NCBI GenBank assembly: GCA_000507305.1
Contig: DF239433.1
Location: 18,847 to 82,846 of the forward strand
Origin: Breviolum minutum Mf 1.05b.01
Taxonomy: Eukaryota; Sar; Dinophyceae; Suessiales; Symbiodiniaceae
Direction of reading: 5' to 3'
Length of the DNA: 64,000 bases
Shown: piece by piece, positions 22,107 to 33,770 of the stretch
How the letters are laid out: each line of letters begins with the position of its first letter
Numbering within the stretch: position 1 is the stretch's first letter
Position numbers and translations under genes: made by a program
Notes under the pieces: model-generated
Database searches by the model: none
Told to the model about the DNA's origin: nothing
Seen by the model: the letters and a program-made list of their open reading frames with translations, nothing else

Positions 22107-22713
22107 CTTTTACACGGGTTCTGTGGCTAGCATAAATTGATGAATCCCTTTTTCTACTTGTCTGCACATCACATATATAAATTTATATTAAAATCTGGTT
22201 CAAATGAACTAAAATGATTAAACAACACATACCTCCTCACGCACCATAAAGATTGTCAATAAAACATAACCACCAACCATGACCGGTTGCAATCAGACCA
22301 TTCTCACCAAAATTACAACATAAACTTTCCCACAGAAGAGGTACGCTCCCAAAATGCCCTGGCCCCTGAAAATGGATGGTTGGAATACTATAGTTCCTTT
22401 TGGGAAGGCCTATTTTCAGAGGCTATGTTACTTTCAGGGAGTGTAGTGGTTTGAAAATGGTGCCTGAGAGACTATGTTTTAGTTTTGTCCTTTTTGGGTT
22501 TGTTTGAGCCTATTTTCAGTGGCGTTTTTGTTGGTTTTAGGGAGTGTATTTTCCTTTAACCATATGATCCATGTATGGTATATTTACCCCATGGATCCGT
22601 CATGGGACCCACTCATCCAATCTCTTTGGGTATTTTGGTGACTCCGCGCCTTTGTTGGATTCCTTGGGGTGGGATCCGACACTTCCAGCATTTCAAGAAA
22701 ACCAAGTCTTGAC

Positions 22714-22993
22714 TTGTACAACGACCTTATAGTCCCCTCCTTGCTGCATTGCAGATGCTTGCTCTTCACGTCGGCAAGCTGCTAAAATGGCAGTGACCAT
22801 TGCCTCCACCCTGTACTCATCCTGAATTGGGACCACTACAACCTCTGGGTCCTGTTCACGTTCTGGCGACAAATACTCGCAAGGCAGCTCCGAATAGTGC
22901 TGTTGGATGCGAAGTTCTTCAAGCTGTGTTTTGAAAGTCGCATCCAGAAGGCGAGCAAAAATGGAACATTCAATCCTTGATATGGGCCCTTCA
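22714..22993 (-). CDS. candidate 93-codon exon, unidentified
   Basis: Acceptor GTAAGTTAG, then 93 codons including FARLLDATFKTQLEELRIQQ, an acidic YLSPEREQDPEVVVVP segment and EAMVTAILAACRREEQ, ending CAA|GTCAAG. GC-rich with coding-like codon use over its whole length. The adjacent frame at 22836-23045 overlaps it and is considered a shadow. Confidence 0.55.
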
Positions 22994-23438
22994 CTAACTT
23001 ACCTTTGAAAGCACTACCTAGATCAAATTGAGGGGTGATTACCAACCATTTTTTTTACCTGACTTGGGACCAAATTGCAATCTTAGTTTCCCATAAAATC
23101 TGATAGTACACAAGCCCCTTTCCAAGGAGGTGATCTTTAAAATAACCCCCCATCCCCTTTGTCATTTGAAGGGCCATGCTTCGCAAACCCTAAAGGAACC
23201 CACTAGAAGAACTGACTTCTTTTGAAGGGAACTTCTCCGGCGTTTAGGTCACAGTCACCACTGAAGACTTCTTGGTGGCTCATGGTAGTTAGGAACTAGA
23301 GTTATAAGTTGGGTTATCAACTAAAATTAACCTCCGCAAATTGGGTTTTTAAGTTTTAAGTTCCCTTATTAAGGGTTAGTTATAAACCAACTTACTAACG
23401 ATCGTTACTAACTACCATTTAATTTTCGTCAGCAAGTA

Positions 23439-23540
23439 CCCTCCCTGAAACTAACATACTGTAGCACCTGAAAATGGATGGTTGGAATAGGATCCTTTCC
23501 TATTTTCAGGTGCGCACTGTTAAATCTAGGGAGGGTAGCC
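23439..23540. repeat. palindromic element, CCTGAAACTAACAT family
   Basis: ACCCTCCCTGAAACTAACAT pairs with a degenerate TGTTAAATCTAGGGAGGGT; AATGGATGGTTGGAA is the family core. Other members: 7740-7855, 14687-14797, 22340-22460, 28395-28510, 38984-39081, 52428-52541, 53935-54055, 60656-60768. Confidence 0.78.
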
Positions 23541-23559
23541 ACCACAGGCATGGTCAAAC

Positions 23560-23652
23560 GTGAAGCCCAGGGCGCCTCATTTGAACTGCATTGTGAGGAT
23601 CGCCACCTGAGAGTTGATCATCCAAGTGAGGGTCAGGTTGATGGCAAAATTC
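23560..23652 (-). CDS. candidate exon whose acceptor lies inside a MITE terminal repeat
   Basis: Thirty-one codons in phase 0 (EFCHQPDPHLDDQLSGGD) from TTTTTCCAG|GAA to CAC|GTTTGA. The acceptor is part of the terminal repeat of the palindromic element at 23652-23742; a second element (23439-23540) flanks the other side. Such embedding is the pattern expected for introners. Confidence 0.48.
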
Positions 23653-24039
23653 CTGGAAAAATAACATATCCCCCTGATCTAGGCATATTTGAAGATGATT
23701 TTCCTTTGGCCCCAGGTGGGATATGTTAGTTTCCTGGAGGGTATCCCTAAGAATCCAGGACTAGCCTGAGATACCCTGAAGGGATTGGAAGCCTTAATAC
23801 CACTCAAGGGAAGGGTTTGGATTCTTAGGGTCTTGTAATCTCTATATGAGCTGTTGTCGAAACCTCTATTAACCCTTAATGCCATCCAACATTTGAGGTT
23901 TCCCATCGCTTTTTCAACTTTCGGCGTTTTAAGGATTTGGGGGTATCGTTCAATTGTGTTGTAAACATGAGCACTCACAGTCTTTTTCATGTGGCTTCTT
24001 CTTCATCCTCAGTGCATGAGGAGCTGCTACTGTCACTGC

Positions 24040-24415
24040 TGCTAGTAGTGCGGAGTAGTGCTGGACTAATAGTTTGTAGTACGGAGTAGTACTGGCGTAG
24101 TACTTTGTAGTACGGAGTAGTGCTGGAGTAGTATTTTGTAGTACGGAGTAGCACTGGAGTAGTACTTTGTAGTACAGAGTAGTACTCGAGTAGTACTTTG
24201 TAGTACGGAGCAGTACTGGAGTAGTACTTTGTAGTACAGAGTAGTACTGGAGTAGTACGGAGTAGTACTGGAGTAGTTTGGGCATCGCTTGGGGTATCGC
24301 TTGGTATCGCTTTGGGTATCGCTCCAGCAGACGGGTAGTATGCGAGATTCTATGGTGTAGTACTTTGTACTACACGGTAGTTCTGGAGTACTTTGCAGTA
24401 CAGGGTAGTACACTT
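24040..24415. repeat. 31-bp minisatellite
   Basis: Unit AGTAGTACTGGAGTAGTAC plus TTTGTAGTACGG repeats at 24085, 24116, 24147, 24178, 24209 and 24240, with partial copies on both sides. GTATCGCTT words follow at 24283-24330. Because 31 is not a multiple of three, all minus-strand frames stay open and give Tyr/Thr/Leu-rich translations that are not genes. Confidence 0.93.
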
Positions 24416-24670
24416 AAATAATACTGTGAGGAACAGACTAACTAACTCGTATACTTTGAACCAAACACTCAGCGTGCGTGCAGCCGTAACTGAAATATCA
24501 AATTCATAATTCATATAACAATCCACACAATCATATTAGATGAATCTAAGAGGGGGTATCGCTTTTGAGGTTTCCCATCGCTTTACAAGGTTTTGGCATC
24601 CTATGACCAGACACAAGAAGAATCCTTCATCCAAGGTTTAGACCATCGCTCATATAACCTGGGTGGTATT

Positions 24671-24940
24671 TCATCCCCTAGAATACAACAACTGGCCAGG
24701 GGGCCCTTGGTTACTGCTCAAGTGGGGGTATGAAGAATATGAATATCTAATTGGTGATGTATGTTGTTTATTAACAGATACGCCGCCGCATGGGGGTCTA
24801 GACAAGCTACAGCTACTAGCACCAACCAACTACAAATTTCAAATTACCATCCCCAGAAAGAACTTGCAAAACAAAAACTACAGTACCTTCACTTGAAAAG
24901 AAACATTGGCAACATCGGAAGCAAACATAGTGCAATTAGC
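24671..24940 (-). CDS. two candidate exons, second ends in a stop
   Basis: Exon 24893-24940 (ANCTMFASDVANVSFQ) lies between CGTGACAG and CAA|GTGAAG. A 63-bp intron ends AATTTGTAG. Exon 24671-24829 continues in phase 0 (LVGASSCSLSRPPCGG) to TGA. The plus strand is open in two frames here, so strand is not certain. Confidence 0.4.
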
Positions 24941-25107
24941 CTGTCACGGCCTTAACTGTAGCATGAAACGATACATCCACAAATATCCACTGTTAGGAGT
25001 TTTACATAAAGGTGGAAGTTGTTGTCTCAACTGAAAGTGTTTTTTGGACCGCATCACTTGTCAGAGTCGAATCCCTGGCATATAGTACTTGGAGTTGGCT
25101 TTAGCTG

Positions 25108-25221
25108 ACCCTAGGGATCCAATCACCTTCTGAGAATGGTAATGGAACCTAAATACCATGCTGAGAAGGTGATTGGACACCCCAATCATCAGCTGAGAAT
25201 ATGACTGGATGGCTAGGGTGA
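25108..25221. repeat. palindromic element, GGGATCCAATCACC family
   Basis: CTAGGGATCCAATCACCTTC pairs internally with GAGAAGGTGATTGGACACC, and ends TGGATGGCTAGGG. Close relative of the copies at 13112, 26010 and 32059. Confidence 0.78.
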
Positions 25222-25712
25222 CAGATTGAAAGAACATGGGCTGATGGTTTCAACATGTTAAACACATCTGAAACATATCAGTCGATTAACCTTCCCCTTT
25301 GGCAAAGGCTTGGATGAAATAATAGGTAGCTGCAGGAATGGGTCAGTTAAACACCACGTTTTGATTTTTGTTTTTTCAAGATCTTCCACCCGATATGCTC
25401 CATGTATGTCATATCTACCTACATTTGGCTTAAATGTATGGTTTTCATGTTTTCATGTACGTAAATATTCCAGTCCCGTGGAGCATCTGGGTATAATTTT
25501 GCGTACCTACCCGCCGGCAGTAACACTTTGCATGGGACTCTTGGCGTTTCCGTTAAGCAAAGGGGGTACCGCTTACTTGGAGGATGATCACGGTGGATGT
25601 ACAGATGGTTAGGATCACCCCCCACTTATAAGCCATGAAGTTCGGCCACTTGGAAGGAGTCCCACAACCCGATTCTTAGGGTACAAACCCGATCACGATG
25701 GTTTTTATCCAC

Positions 25713-25940
25713 CTGCAAGTTCTGGGATGACACTCCAAGTACAAGTACACATGTTCAATGTGTAACCAATGGAGGTTAACACCATCCCAAAACCGGTGGC
25801 CGTTTTTTGTTGAACGAGGATGTTTGGAGGTATCCCTCCCTCAAATGGGGAAAAGTCAACCAAAAAGTCCATCTGACCATCTGAAGTTATAAATGCCACA
25901 TTTCCTTGGCAATCATGATCAATGGAGATGGTGTATTTAC
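25713..25940 (-). CDS. candidate 75-codon exon, unidentified
   Basis: 228 bases, phase 1 to phase 1, from TTTTTTCATGAAG to GCAG|GTGGAT. It reads KYTISIDHDCQGNVAFIT early and GFGMVLTSIGYTLNMCTCTW later: alternating hydrophobic strands, like a beta-rich globular domain. No family recognised. The start is an acceptor, with a T-rich tract just upstream. Confidence 0.55.
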
Positions 25941-26109
25941 CTTCATGAAAAAACAAGATTTAAACTTAGGCTGACATCCAGGCAAGTTCATCCCCTTATC
26001 GAGCCTCTACTGTCCTACAAATCCAATCATGGTAATGGAACCTAAATACTGAGAAGGTGATTGGGGTGTACCCAATCACTCTCTGACAATATGACGGCTG
26101 ATGCCAAGG

Positions 26110-26622
26110 GCTGGGTGGTGTGGGTCTGACTCTTTGTCATGTGTTTGTCCAAGTCACCAATTTGTGCCAATTCGATCGGTTCATCACTCATGACGGCAGG
26201 TTTTTCCGGCTTCCCCCGAGGACGTGGGATCCCGAAAGGGGGAGGCGCCACGCAACCGGGACAGGAACAAAACATGCGAGGTTCCACAGAACAGCAAAGT
26301 TTGTGAATTTGTTCATCTGTACTATACTTTGAATTGGCATAGCTCTGAGCACACCAGATTTTAAAAGATGATAATCTGGAAAGAAGGTGCATGTGATTTG
26401 TTTCCTCTGCAAAAAAGACAGATGAACCTCCTATAAGGAAAGTTATCATGAATGATTATATATGATTATGAGTTTGCCTGCACCTCTTGAATCTGCTGTG
26501 GAAATTTGATGTCACAACCGACCATCTGAACGCCAAAGTTTTGAGAAAGTGGAATCACTGGAAGCCCAGTGAAGTTCCACCTGGTGCCACTTTTGTCATG
26601 TCTCAGAATCCTATTTTTGAGC
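26110..26622 (-). CDS. two candidate exons, second Cys/Pro-rich
   Basis: Exon 26484-26622 (LKNRILRHDKSGTRWNF) follows TCATTTTTGAG and ends GAG|GTGCAG. A 79-bp intron has a T-rich tract ending TTTGCAGAG. Exon 26110-26404 continues in phase 0 with CCSVEPRMFCSCPGC, a Pro-rich turn (APPPFGIPRPRGKP) and an acidic segment. Its 3' edge merges into a palindromic element (26010-26105), so the donor was not fixed. Confidence 0.5.
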
Positions 26623-26946
26623 CTCAAAAATGAGAAAACGACACATTCAAACAAAACATGGGATTTGTGAGTTCCAATGGTTTCTTTTCTTGGAGGTGTT
26701 TCTCTTAGTGAACATGAGCTCAATTCAAATGACCTCAATGTGGGGTGTTGTTTTTGTGTTGTTTGCATGGGGTAACTATTGGAGTTTAAGAGGATTCCCC
26801 ATATCCTAACCTAGTTGTTGGTTTCAACCCGTAAAAAAAAAAATAGTCAAATTGGATCATGTCCCCAGTTTTCCGGGTGAAAATAAAAAAAATGAGTTGC
26901 CACCACCTAGAACATCGCAAGAAAGGCTTATGTAAGGGAAACCCAC

Positions 26947-27007
26947 CTCCGGAATTGCCTTATAAGGTTCAGTACCTCCATTTTAGCTACCTGAACATGT
27001 TGGTGAC
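26947..27007 (-). CDS. candidate short exon
   Basis: Sixty-one bases from GATGGATAG to CGGAG|GTGGGT, containing QVAKMEVLNLIRQF: amphipathic and basic. It neighbours a TTGGTGG-family element at 26813-26905. Confidence 0.38.
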
Positions 27008-27400
27008 CTATCCATCAATATCAAGATGTTGGGAACTTCTTGATTTCAAAGGATAGCGCCCCACCTTAGGACCCCAACAGACCCATGGAACAAATGAGTT
27101 TTCTTTTCAGCCCTGAAAATATGGGTTATAAGTTATAACTTATAACCCCTAAAAATGTCTGGATTTGTGGGAAAACCCAGGGGCATATCCTACAGCCAGG
27201 TGGAACACATCCATAGCAATCCCCTTTAGGAACAACCATCTAACCCAGCTGGATTGACTAGTTGGTGAACTCGCAGTTCAGGCATACCTATTGTGAATGG
27301 AAGAAATCCTGTTTACCACCTGGGATGCACGAAACCTTGTGGATAGTGAGATATGCTTTGTATGATTTATGTATCGGCCATATGTTGAAAATTTGGGAAC

Positions 27401-27508
27401 CTTAAGTTGGAGAAGCAAAACAGGGAATTTCAAAGGGGTTAGCTGATTTCCATCGATGGGTGAAGGCATTTGCAAGTTGTTGAAGGATAAGGACGAGTTG
27501 AAAGTGTT
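27401..27508 (-). CDS. candidate 36-codon exon
   Basis: Phase 0 from TATACTATAG to AAG|GTTCCC. Begins NTFNSSLSFNNLQMPSPIDG and ends PVLLLQLK. One alternative frame is also open. Confidence 0.36.
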
Positions 27509-27964
27509 CTATAGTATAATATCATTTGGTCAAATTATAGAGACCTTACATGACCTCACCCCAAAATGTAGCTGAAGAATGGAATTTCCCCTTATTTCAG
27601 GGAAATCTAGGTTGGTATTCCCAATCAAGTCGGCTTGTCTACGGTTGATGAATTCTATTTAACTACAAAAACTAGGTAGTTTTGGAGGTGTTTCATGTAG
27701 GTAAATACGTACATCATCCCCAACATGTTTGGGTTTAAGAATTCATGGAATTAAGCCCACGTGTTCAGGGTGGATATTGAAAATCTACCACCCCATATAA
27801 ATTAAACACCTTGGAGGAGAAAGTGATGATGATTCATGAGCACCACTTGTTTGACCCTACACGAAACAAAAGGGGCTATACCCCTTATGGAACTAACATC
27901 ACCAATCAGAAATTCACCATGTTCAAAACAAAGGAAAATATCTTCACATCCATTCAAATCCTAC

Positions 27965-28177
27965 ATCCGGTCCGGTGTTTTCCCAGTTTTGTTCCTTAGC
28001 TTCTTGGAGGCGGTGTTTCGAAAAAAGGGCCAACGATTTTCATACACCAAAACATAGCTTTTAAAACTGCACCATCTCAGATGCCCCAACATCATCTTGC
28101 CCTCCACCTTCACCTCGACCTGTTTAAAAGGGGGCCAAGAGTTGATGAGACTTCTCTTTTTGTCAGTCAAAACTCTT
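27965..28177 (-). CDS. candidate exon beginning at the end of a TTGGTGG element
   Basis: The palindromic element 28178-28287 ends CCACCAAACAAG on the minus strand; the frame opens right after it. About 70 basic codons follow (KKRSLINSWPPFKQVEVKVE), to a possible GAT|GTAGG donor. Basic and hydrophobic, no family recognised. The same frame continues past the TAG for another 40 codons, noted but not annotated. Confidence 0.45.
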
Positions 28178-28287
28178 CTTGTTTGGTGGTTGAACCAACC
28201 CCTTTAAAAATATGATCGTCAAATTGGATCCTTTCCCCAGGGATCCGGGTGGAAATAAAAAAGATTTGAAACCACCAACCAGTCTTA
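28178..28287. repeat. TTGGTGG-family palindrome adjoining an exon
   Basis: CTTGTTTGGTGGTTGAACCA pairs with TTTGAAACCACCAACCAG; core AAATTGGATCCTTTCCCC. On the minus strand it starts GTTGGTGG and ends CAAACAAG. Confidence 0.8.
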
Positions 28288-28554
28288 AATGCTTAAAAAT
28301 CCAATTCAAAATTATCTAAGTCCAAGTCTACGAGAACTAGGCAAAATCTGTGACTAGGCAAAACTTAGGTCCCTGGGACAATCCGGGAACTTTTTACACC
28401 CCCGAAAACGAACGCATGTCCCCTGAAAATCAATGGTTGGTCCAAATGTATTTCCTATTGAAATGATGTCCCCTTTTTAGGGGACATCTTTCTAAGTTTT
28501 CCGGGGTGTTACTTCTGGTTCGTGTTACACTAGTTCAACCCCCACTAAATAAAC

Positions 28555-28654
28555 TGGGCTTTGTTCGGGTATTTTTGGGGCCTGTAAGTAGTTGTGCCAA
28601 GTTGAAACAAAGCCCCAAAGTGCCATGTTTTCTGGGTGATCTTCCGGTGAAATT
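28555..28654 (-). CDS. candidate exon with strong pyrimidine-tract acceptor
   Basis: Follows CTCCATTTTTTTACCAG and contains FHRKITQKTWHFGALFQLG, to CCA|GTTTAT. A palindromic element (28686-28770) lies just upstream in the presumed intron. Confidence 0.42.
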
Positions 28655-29299
28655 CTGGTAAAAAAATGGAGACCCCGACCCGTAGGATCCATAGGACTGG
28701 TATATTTTCCAACATGGAAATGTTGATTTGTATAGTAAATGCAGGCAAATATACCAGTCCCATGGATCCTATGGGCTATGCGATCATGGAAAAAAACAAC
28801 TATATGAAAATACCACGAAAAGCCGCTGTCGTTAATTCACCCTGTTGAAAAAAAAACATGGCCAATAGTTTGCCGTATATAGCATGCCATTTGCAGGGTA
28901 TCCCCCTTTCGTTCCCACTTGGCCTCATTTTATTTTGAAAGACGCTGTTGCCACGATTGTTTTGACACAGCAAATTGACACATCGGTTAGTGATACTGTG
29001 ATACCTTCCTTCACAAGTTTTGTGCGCTTTTGGACGATGACACACTCTGGAATGGTGATGTCATTCAATCATTGATTGCAACGGCCTGCGGTTGCTTTCT
29101 ATTATTAGTTCAGCGTCACTCCCATCGGAACTTGAACAAGATTCCTGCAATACTTAGAGTAGTTGATAGTAGTTGTAGATGTTGCAGAGCACACCATGGC
29201 ATATCCAACATGACAGCAATCTCTACCTATCTTTTATGAATATATTGTTTCAAACAAAACCTGTAAAAATCCAACTCTAATCATATACTCTAATTACTA

Positions 29300-31270
29300 A
29301 CCTTCAGGGTGTATGCATGAGGAATGTGTACCGAGACAACCGACCTGATCTGATCTGACAACTTCATCTGGGCACCTTTGCCTGTCTGAGTGGAACTCCC
29401 AAGAAGGCGAGCACGGAACCTTTAAAACAGCAGGGACGAATCTTCAGTTTTTGCCAAAGAGTCCACTTCCATGATTTCATCTGGCCAAATTATAATAATA
29501 TTTCACCAACCTAGGTTTCCCTGAAATAAGGGGATGTCCCTTACTAAACCACCAATTTGGGGGGAAATCGGTCGTGTGAGGTCGCTATAATTTGACCAGA
29601 TTTCATGATGACTGGTGGTGTTTTTGTTTGCCATCAGGTTATATACGGTTATTCTTTAACCTGTCAGGACAAAACCGATAGAATCCATGGTTGACATATT
29701 TACCGACATCTTTGAAAAGTGAATCGTATGGGTACCTTGATGAGTCAAACTGAAGTGTGAAACGTGGGATATTTCTGGGTCTAAAGAAAATGACGCCCCC
29801 AGCTAAATCATTGATACTAAATGTGAGATTTTCAGATAGTCGCTAAATTTTACATGTTCCATCTAACATGTACACAAACATGTGACTGTTTTTGACCCAA
29901 TTTCAGGTGAATCTATGTCCAGTGAATCTGTACGAATACTGAATACAGAGCCCAATAAGCCTGCATTAAAACATCCCAGTGAATGATTTGTGAGGAATTT
30001 CTATGGAATTTCTTACCATGAAATGTTTCACTTCCAAATATCTTCAAATAAAATTGTGGGGAGGATTCTTGAGGACGGAAAAAAAACCCATGGAAACATA
30101 TGGTTGATGGTTCAGAAATCCGGCTGTTGCACCAGTCGAGGTTGCTACTTGCTACCATTATTCACCACGGGTTTTCTACATCCAAACGGTGGTTGTTCGG
30201 AATGAGATTCTGAGCCATCAACCGTATGGGTTTTTCTGAGATTTTGTCACAGGGCATGAATCCTCAATTCATCCAGCCGGCTCCGAGGTTTCAAAATCCA
30301 ACAGCTCGGTAGAACCCAAAACGTTGATATATATATATATATAAGGCCTGGTCACCAGGCCTAAATGGAGATTAGTAGGGGTGAAATAACCCTATAGTTA
30401 CCCATTTATGAGGGTTATAACATGTTATAATTGTTTTTTTAAATAACTAGTAGGGGCCCACCTTGTAGATCTATATATATATATATGTAATCATAGATCT
30501 ATTGCGAATGGTGAAGAGAAATCCGGTGGTGACATCAAGTTGAACACATCAACACTATCAACCTAGTGTGGTGCCTTTTGTGGTTTTGTATGTTTTGTCG
30601 TGTCAGTACAACACATCCGCAACAACAAAAACAAGTGGATCAAAATCACCAAGACTGAGTACGACACCAACATAGAAGCCCAGTAATGCACGAGCATCCT
30701 GCCGTAGTACAAGGACTCGCTTGGTGGCACCAGTTGAGGGAGTTGGAGTTTTATCCCAGAAAATGATAGGATCAAATATGTTTATACATCCCAGGTGGGT
30801 GAGGGGTCATTATATTACCCAAACATGCCAAGAATACCCACAGATACCCACAGCGTGGTAATCCCCGGATTTCATGCAGGGTATTACATCTAGTGTGCCT
30901 CGGATCTTCTTCAAAGTGACCTTTCAAAAATCCCCAAAATTGGTTCGGGTTTTGTTCAAACATATGGATAACAAAAACATGGAAATTCATTTTGAGTCAG
31001 AACTAGAACCACGTGCTACGAGTACTTCATGTCCCATCCTGTCTATGAAGAGTTGCTCCCCAAAAACAAATGGAGCCTGGAGCTGCATTTTTTTTGAGTG
31101 ACTTAAACAAACCGATCCAAAGAATCTTTTTGGGTGTTTCCAAAAATAGTGGTACCCCAAAATGGATGGTTTACAATGGAAAACTCTATTTATTAAAATG
31201 AATGATTTGGGGGTACCCCTAATTTTCGGAAACATCCATACGTATACCATTTATACCTGTACAACATGTG
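29300..31270. other. repeat-rich stretch, no gene firmly supported
   Basis: Contains a TCTGGCCAAAT palindrome (29485-29605), a diverged GTTGATGG element (30100-30224), (TA)n at 30330-30343 and 30472-30486, and a GGGTGTTTCC element (31134-31238). A possible tiny minus-strand exon lies at about 30038-30087, ending CATG|GTAAGA. Otherwise nothing gene-like. Confidence 0.45.
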
Positions 31271-31273
31271 ATA

Positions 31274-31382
31274 CGGTTGATGGAAGAAATCCGGCTAACC
31301 AGTTGATATGGTAGTTTATCCCATTCTTTCCAGGGTTTTTATGCATGCCAGGTGGTTGTTTGGGATTTTTTCCATCAACAGT
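31274..31382. repeat. GTTGATGG-family palindrome
   Basis: CGGTTGATGGAAGAAATCCG pairs with GGGATTTTTTCCATCAACAG; contains the family's AGTTTATCCCA and GCCAGGTGG boxes. Confidence 0.82.
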
Positions 31383-32177
31383 ATGTATTTCAAGTAAAAT
31401 CTTGTATTATTGTTTTTGTCATTCATTATATACTAGTTGGTCGTTTCAAGCCATTTGAAAAATATTAGTCAAATTGTTCACACCACAGCGAAAGCGGACG
31501 AATCTGTCTCTCGCGACCTCCGTTCCTTCTGAATCGGAGGATACAAATGGGGTGAGAAGAAAATCCCGAGTCACCATTCCAAAACACAAAAAAATATTAG
31601 TCAAATTGGATCATTTCCCCAAGTAGGTGAACATAAAAAATCTTTGAAACGACAACCTAGTATAGTGTTTTTTTCACCACCCCCATTTCTTCCCATCCAC
31701 CGTCCTTCCATTTTCGAAGCTGCGGAGCTTAAAACATTCCATGGGAAAACTCTGCTGATCACATGGTGGCCGCTCCAAAAAATAATATAACGGAATCGCA
31801 AGATTCCACAAAACTGCGCTCAAACAAGAAAAACATAGAAAAACTACATATGTATATAAAGTTTTTTTGTGTACGTGCAGTTTGGCAATGATAAGATGCA
31901 ATTTTGGGGTTATTCCTGGTTCTCTTGTGCATCCTGCTTGTGGCTGAATGTCGAGCATAACGCTTCCGATAGATCCAAGACTTGTTGGCTGGTTTTCATC
32001 ATGATTTGTTTTTTCAAAAATTCTGACTCAATCTCCAATTTCTTTCCATGAAATGAACCCTTAGGGATCCAATCAACTTGTCAAATGATGATTGGTGTGT
32101 AATCACCTCCTCAACGAAAGATATTTAGGTACCATTACCATTCTCAGTTTCGGTGATTGGATCCCTGGGGAACTAAA

Positions 32178-32369
32178 CAACTAGTTGGTGGTTTCAACCC
32201 ATCTGAAAAATATCAGTCAAATTGGATCATTTCCCCACGGATCCGGTTGAAAATAAAAAATGTTTGAAACCACCACTCAGTATAAGTAGGGTGAAAAAAA
32301 AACAGTTACCCAAGTATTTTCGGCCATTTCTATGGGTTTTATCTCATTCCATCGATAACGATTCCAGGG
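32178..32369. repeat. second copy of the composite repeat
   Basis: Same order as 7872-8062: TTGGTGG palindrome, AAGTAGGGTGAAAAAAAA, GTATTTTCGGCCATTTCTA, ATCGATAACGATTCCAGGG. Differences are scattered substitutions and small indels. Confidence 0.8.
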
Positions 32370-33551
32370 AAAAAAACAAACACACAAAAAAAAAACAACT
32401 ACATGATACAGGTATCGACCCAGCAGCGGACCTAGTTGTTTTGTTCACCTTTCCATCCCCAACTTTTTTTCTTCCCCGCAAAGATTTCCCACTCAACTCA
32501 CTGCAGCAGTAAACCACACCTATGGATGTCGAAAATGCATGGGCTTCAAGGGATTTGTTGATGAAATAAGGGATGTGTTTTTTTTCTTCAGGTGATGTCA
32601 ACTGCTAGGAAAACCTGAATAAAAACGATTCAAAACAACTTGCAGTGAAATGATTTCAGGTACCAACATCGGGAAAATATTCCATGTTTTCCAAAGTAGT
32701 GAAAATAAACCATATTTATATAATCCACCACCTAGACAATCGCAAGAAAGAAAGCATTCTTCCAAAGCCATGACGGATTCCCATGGAGAAATGGGGTATA
32801 TTTTACCTACATGGTTGATTTTTATGGGTTTTCATGGGTATAGCATGTTGTTCCATGGATCCTAAAGCGAAAAATCAAATTATTTAAGGACATTCATGGA
32901 AGGAGTCGTCTGTTGATGCTACAGAAATCCTGTGTAAAAACCCTGCAAATACGAGTACGGAAACACTAGTAGTCTCAACTGGTGCAACTGGCCCCATGAA
33001 CAGTGAACAGTCAAGCATGATTCTATACATAAATTGCAGTGTTGGATACCTGATCCGTCATGATTTTGGATATATTGTGGACGGTCTGGTCATGTCTGGT
33101 CAACCATCACGGTCCCCAAAAGATTAATATGCACGTACATGGAATTGACACGATCTCTAGCATCACTGATGCTTTCCATGGTGGGAGTCCCCACAAGTCT
33201 TTTTTTCAAAGTAAAAATAGTTACCTCATGACTCATGATATCTGGGCAATTTATCATAAATATATATGTATATTTAACCTGAATTAAGGCCTTTTCCCTT
33301 GGTTAGGGAATTAAGGCCATTTGGGATGGATTCCCTTACTATTCACTACCTTTTGGGGTGACCTTGGCTGAGGCGGTTTTAAATTGCCCAGATATATACC
33401 TAGTCAATCCTTGTGAGGTGTGTAAGTATTTTTGGTGGTCCAAATTCCATCTTCTCAGTGTTGAAACCACCAACTAAAAAAGCCTACAGGTGTAGAATCC
33501 ACTTTCAGTTGCAGGGAATTTCCGGATAGGGTTGGGTCGTACCAAAACGAC

Positions 33552-33770
33552 CTGTAGCAATGGATCATAAAGCTTATATTTAAGGGCCCTTACTAAAATA
33601 GCGACGATTGTTTTCCTGGTTGGTGGTTGAACCAACCCATTTAGAAAATATGAGTCAAATTGGGATGATTTCCCCAGGTAGGGGTCAAAATAAAAAAAAT
33701 ATGTGAGTTGCCACCAACCAGTTTCCCACAGACCCCCAAACAAATATGGTGTTGAAGATCTCGATCCGAA
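33552..33770 (-). CDS. two exon frames separated exactly by a TTGGTGG element
   Basis: Exon frame upstream of 33719 (VGVRIEIFNTIFVWGSVGN) ends AACTG|GTTGGTGG. The palindromic element 33616-33718 (103 bp) is the intron and ends CCAACCAG. Exon 33552-33615 (KTIVAILVRALKYKLYDPLL) continues in the only phase that stays open and ends CAG|GTCGTT. The upstream exon start was not fixed because a CAGCATCTTGCAG duplication leaves three open frames. Confidence 0.42.
33616..33718. repeat. TTGGTGG-family palindrome in intron position
   Basis: CTGGTTGGTGGTTGAACCA on the plus strand pairs with GAGTTGCCACCAACCAG. Read on the minus strand its limits are GT and AG. This is the clearest TTGGTGG case. Confidence 0.8.

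Noticed and set aside
24066..24413. Minus-strand frames of 111-115 codons rich in Tyr/Thr/Leu
   Set aside because: Pure translations of the 31-bp minisatellite; all three frames are equally open.
24040..24415. CRISPR-like regular array
   Set aside because: Units are directly tandem without unique spacers; eukaryotic context, no cas genes.
28950..29220. Adjacent minus-strand frames joinable by a +1 shift at TGA, suggesting programmed frameshifting
   Set aside because: Any two overlapping open frames can be joined this way; no conserved slippery site recurs. Sequence error or an unplaced intron is simpler.
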